A stretch of 7,464 nt of DNA from Deltaproteobacteria bacterium (lineage in GTDB: Bacteria; Desulfobacterota; Binatia; Binatales; Binataceae): assembly GCA_003161515.1 (NCBI GenBank), contig PMOH01000184.1, positions 1 to 7,464 of the forward strand, written 5' to 3'. Each line of letters starts with the position of its first letter. The first letter of the stretch is position 1. A program made the position numbers and the translations under genes. Under the pieces are notes generated by a model. That model had not been told where the DNA came from. It saw only the letters and a program-made list of their open reading frames with translations, and did not search any database. This document shows positions 6,276 to 7,464 of this stretch, in pieces.

Positions 6276-6701
6276 ATGAAGGTTGAAGACGCACTGCGAA
6301 AAATCGCGTTGTTGCGCAGGATCAGCACCGATAACGGCGCTGTAGCGGCCGAGGCCGAGAACGCGCATCGCTTGCAGAAGGTCCTCATGGAGCGGTACGC
6401 GATCAACGCTGCCGACATTCCCGATCCCTCACCGACGACCACAGTCTTCCGCTTAAACTGGAACTACTGGAACGCGCTGCTCGAAGAGTTCGGCCTGCGT
6501 TTGAATCACTTTGGCGGTCGCGGCAGCGCCGAGATCACCAAAAACGTCGTCGCCTACATCCTGCTCGGTACCAGCCAATGGTGGATCAAGGAAAAGTTCC
6601 CTGGCGGTTGGCAAACCACGATTCGCGGCCACGGTGTCGAATCGCTCCGCAAATATCTTAGCGTTCACGCGCCGAGGAGTTATTCATTTTTTAGGCGCTG
6701 A
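6276..6701 (+). CDS. DUF2786-like protein of unknown function, tandem paralogue 1, with frameshifted C-terminus
   Basis: This 141-residue soluble protein has no recognised function. The first 43 or so residues (VEDALRKIALLRRI, then an acidic/alanine stretch with AENAHRLQKVLMERYAI) resemble the helical DUF2786 pattern, K-I-x-x-L, then E-A-x-x-A, then L-M-x-x-Y-x-I. The C-terminal half is unassigned but strongly conserved with paralogue 2: FRLNW, YW, HFGGRGSAE, QWWI, GW, TIR, SLR, YL, HAP, YSF. ATG 6276 is chosen because the match to paralogue 2 begins there and AAGAGGGGG (6261-6269) lies 6 nt upstream. The in-frame end FFRR after YS is not the family ending. Removing one T from the run at 6687-6692 opens the frame to 6717 and gives a tail FLGADRRER that aligns with FSTADRRNR of paralogue 2. 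So the gene is slightly truncated, or the read has an indel error. Confidence 0.85.
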   Translation: MKVEDALRKIALLRRISTDNGAVAAEAENAHRLQKVLMERYAINAADIPDPSPTTTVFRLNWNYWNALLEEFGLRLNHFGGRGSAEITKNVVAYILLGTSQWWIKEKFPGGWQTTIRGHGVESLRKYLSVHAPRSYSFFRR

Positions 6702-6947
6702 CCGGCGCGAACGTTAACGCGCTCCACTAACGCCCTCACATTCTCGCATATTCATGCGGCTTTCAGTTTTCTATTCCGCATCGACGGCGTCCCGGCCAAG
6801 GGCGTTGTACTTTTTACAAGGTCCCCCTAAGTCAACTCATCCGGTCTCGCGCGATTGTTAGACTAGTTTCGATGGGGTTCTTGAATCCAACACATCATAC
6901 AGCTAACTTTATTGTCGATCACAAGGAACCGCCAACCTGGGGGGAAG
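6702..6947. other. Intergenic region between the paralogues
   Basis: These 246 nt have no gene I can support. The first 16 nt (to 6717) are the frameshifted remainder of paralogue 1. CGCAT (6745-6749) and ATGCG (6754-6758) form a 5-bp hairpin followed by a T-rich stretch, a weak terminator-like feature. TTGTA (6805-6809) and TACAA (6815-6819) form another short inverted repeat. A 14-nt sequence at 6780-6793 is shared with 6081-6094 upstream of paralogue 1. No convincing promoter was seen, yet the gap is long enough for paralogue 2 to have its own. Confidence 0.5.
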
Positions 6948-7385
6948 ATGACGGTCGAAGACGCACTGCGAAAAATCGCACTGTTGCGCAGGGTTAGCGA
7001 AGATAAGGGAGCCCTGGCGGCAGAACGCGAGACTGCCCACCGCCTCCAGAAGGTGCTGATGGAGCGGTATGCAATCAAGGCTCAGGAAGTCCCCGAGGGC
7101 GCACCGACCAATCCCTTTCGCTTGAACTGGGACTACTGGCGCGAAGTGCTCGACGAGTTCGACCTGCGCCTGACTCATTTTGGCGGTCGCGGCAGCGCCG
7201 AGGTCGGCAAAAACATGATCGTGTACATCCGGCTCGCTCTCAACCAATGGTGGATCGAAGAGCGTTCTCCAACTGGTTGGAAACCCACGATTCGCGACAA
7301 CGGCATGGATTCGCTGCGCACCTATCTCAAAGAGCACGCGCCAAAAACCTACTCCTTCTCAACCGCCGACCGCCGCAACCGCTAG
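6948..7385 (+). CDS. DUF2786-like protein of unknown function, tandem paralogue 2
   Basis: This 145-residue soluble protein is about 64% identical by eye to paralogue 1 (about 90 of 140 aligned residues), with a 1-residue gap near residue 56. It has the same DUF2786-like N-terminus (VEDALRKIALLRRV, AHRLQKVLMERYAIKA) and the same unassigned C-terminal half with LNWDYW, HFGGRGSAE, QWWIEE, GWKPTIR and HAPKTYSF. It ends with an intact basic tail, ADRRNR. Identical 23-nt DNA blocks (6285-6307 with 6957-6979; 6511-6533 with 7180-7202) show recent duplication or gene conversion. The start is ATG 6948, preceded by GGGGGAAG (6940-6947), which is close to the codon but plausible. The open frame back to TTG 6912 has no ribosome site and no match to the paralogue. 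The role is unknown. Proteins with this N-terminal domain occur in bacteria and phages, so nucleic-acid-related work is possible but unsupported here. Confidence 0.88.
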   Translation: MTVEDALRKIALLRRVSEDKGALAAERETAHRLQKVLMERYAIKAQEVPEGAPTNPFRLNWDYWREVLDEFDLRLTHFGGRGSAEVGKNMIVYIRLALNQWWIEERSPTGWKPTIRDNGMDSLRTYLKEHAPKTYSFSTADRRNR

Positions 7386-7424
7386 CCGCTCCGCTACTGT
7401 TACGCACTCCATCGAGCCACCGCC

Positions 7425-7464
7425 CCTGAGAGCAAAGTAGCGCGCCGCGCGCAACTTTGCGCTT
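7425..7464. repeat. Dispersed palindromic repeat, copy B (cut by the window edge)
   Basis: These 40 nt are identical to 283-322 and in the same orientation. The core palindrome GCAAAGT ... ACTTTGC with the GC-rich inner stem is complete. The outer TCTCA arm would lie just beyond the window. It starts 39 nt after the stop of paralogue 2, so it may also end or stabilise that transcript. Together with copy A it encloses every gene in the window. Confidence 0.85.

Noticed and set aside
6745..6780. Terminator-like hairpin after paralogue 1 (CGCAT/ATGCG followed by a T-rich stretch)
   Set aside because: The stem is only 5 bp and the T-run is interrupted. An alternative pairing TGCGG/CCGCA (6755-6759 with 6776-6780) competes with it. 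Not strong enough to call a terminator.

Overview
This is a GC-rich bacterial segment, with coding parts at roughly 60% G+C or more by eye and codons biased to G/C in third position. It carries a folate/FAD-type tRNA methyltransferase (TrmFO), an HU-family nucleoid protein and two GT-C-like membrane proteins. TrmFO points to lineages that make tRNA m5U54 with folate (Firmicutes, alpha- and deltaproteobacterial relatives and several uncultured phyla) rather than to Enterobacteria. A deltaproteobacteria-like or Binatota/Rokubacteria-like soil or metagenomic genome is my best guess, but that is inference with low confidence.

Layout. Positions 1-482 hold no gene I can support. They contain a perfect 10-bp inverted repeat (130-161), a possible decayed coding remnant, a 42-nt palindromic element (285-326) followed by a second hairpin (333-349), and the leader of trmFO. 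From 483 to 6062 five genes lie head to tail on the plus strand with gaps of 23, -4, 6 and 11 nt, so they are probably one transcription unit: trmFO, an HU-like protein, a GT39/ArnT-like membrane glycosyltransferase, a class I SAM methyltransferase, and a second GT-C-like polytopic membrane protein. The GT39 gene has no ATG, GTG or TTG start that keeps its first membrane helix. The best start is a CTG at 2122 that overlaps the HU stop codon and has a well-placed Shine-Dalgarno. The last three genes look like a small envelope-glycan set (lipid-linked sugar transfer plus methylation) downstream of two housekeeping genes.

From 6063 to 7385 the character changes: the intergenic regions are longer and less GC-rich, and there are two tandem paralogues of about 141 and 145 residues, near 64% identical by eye. 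Their N-terminus resembles DUF2786 and they share a Trp-rich C-terminal half that I do not recognise. The first copy has a 1-nt frameshift in a six-T run that swaps the conserved C-terminal tail for a short one. Its upstream region carries a 16-nt direct repeat flanking a small hairpin, a plausible operator.

The window ends inside a second, exact 40-nt copy of the palindromic element seen at 283-322. This is therefore a dispersed intergenic repeat of the genome, and its two copies bracket all seven genes. I found no tRNA, rRNA, CRISPR array, transposase or toxin-antitoxin pair. The most unusual material is the tandem paralogue pair with its upstream repeats, the frameshifted tail, the CTG start and the dispersed palindrome.
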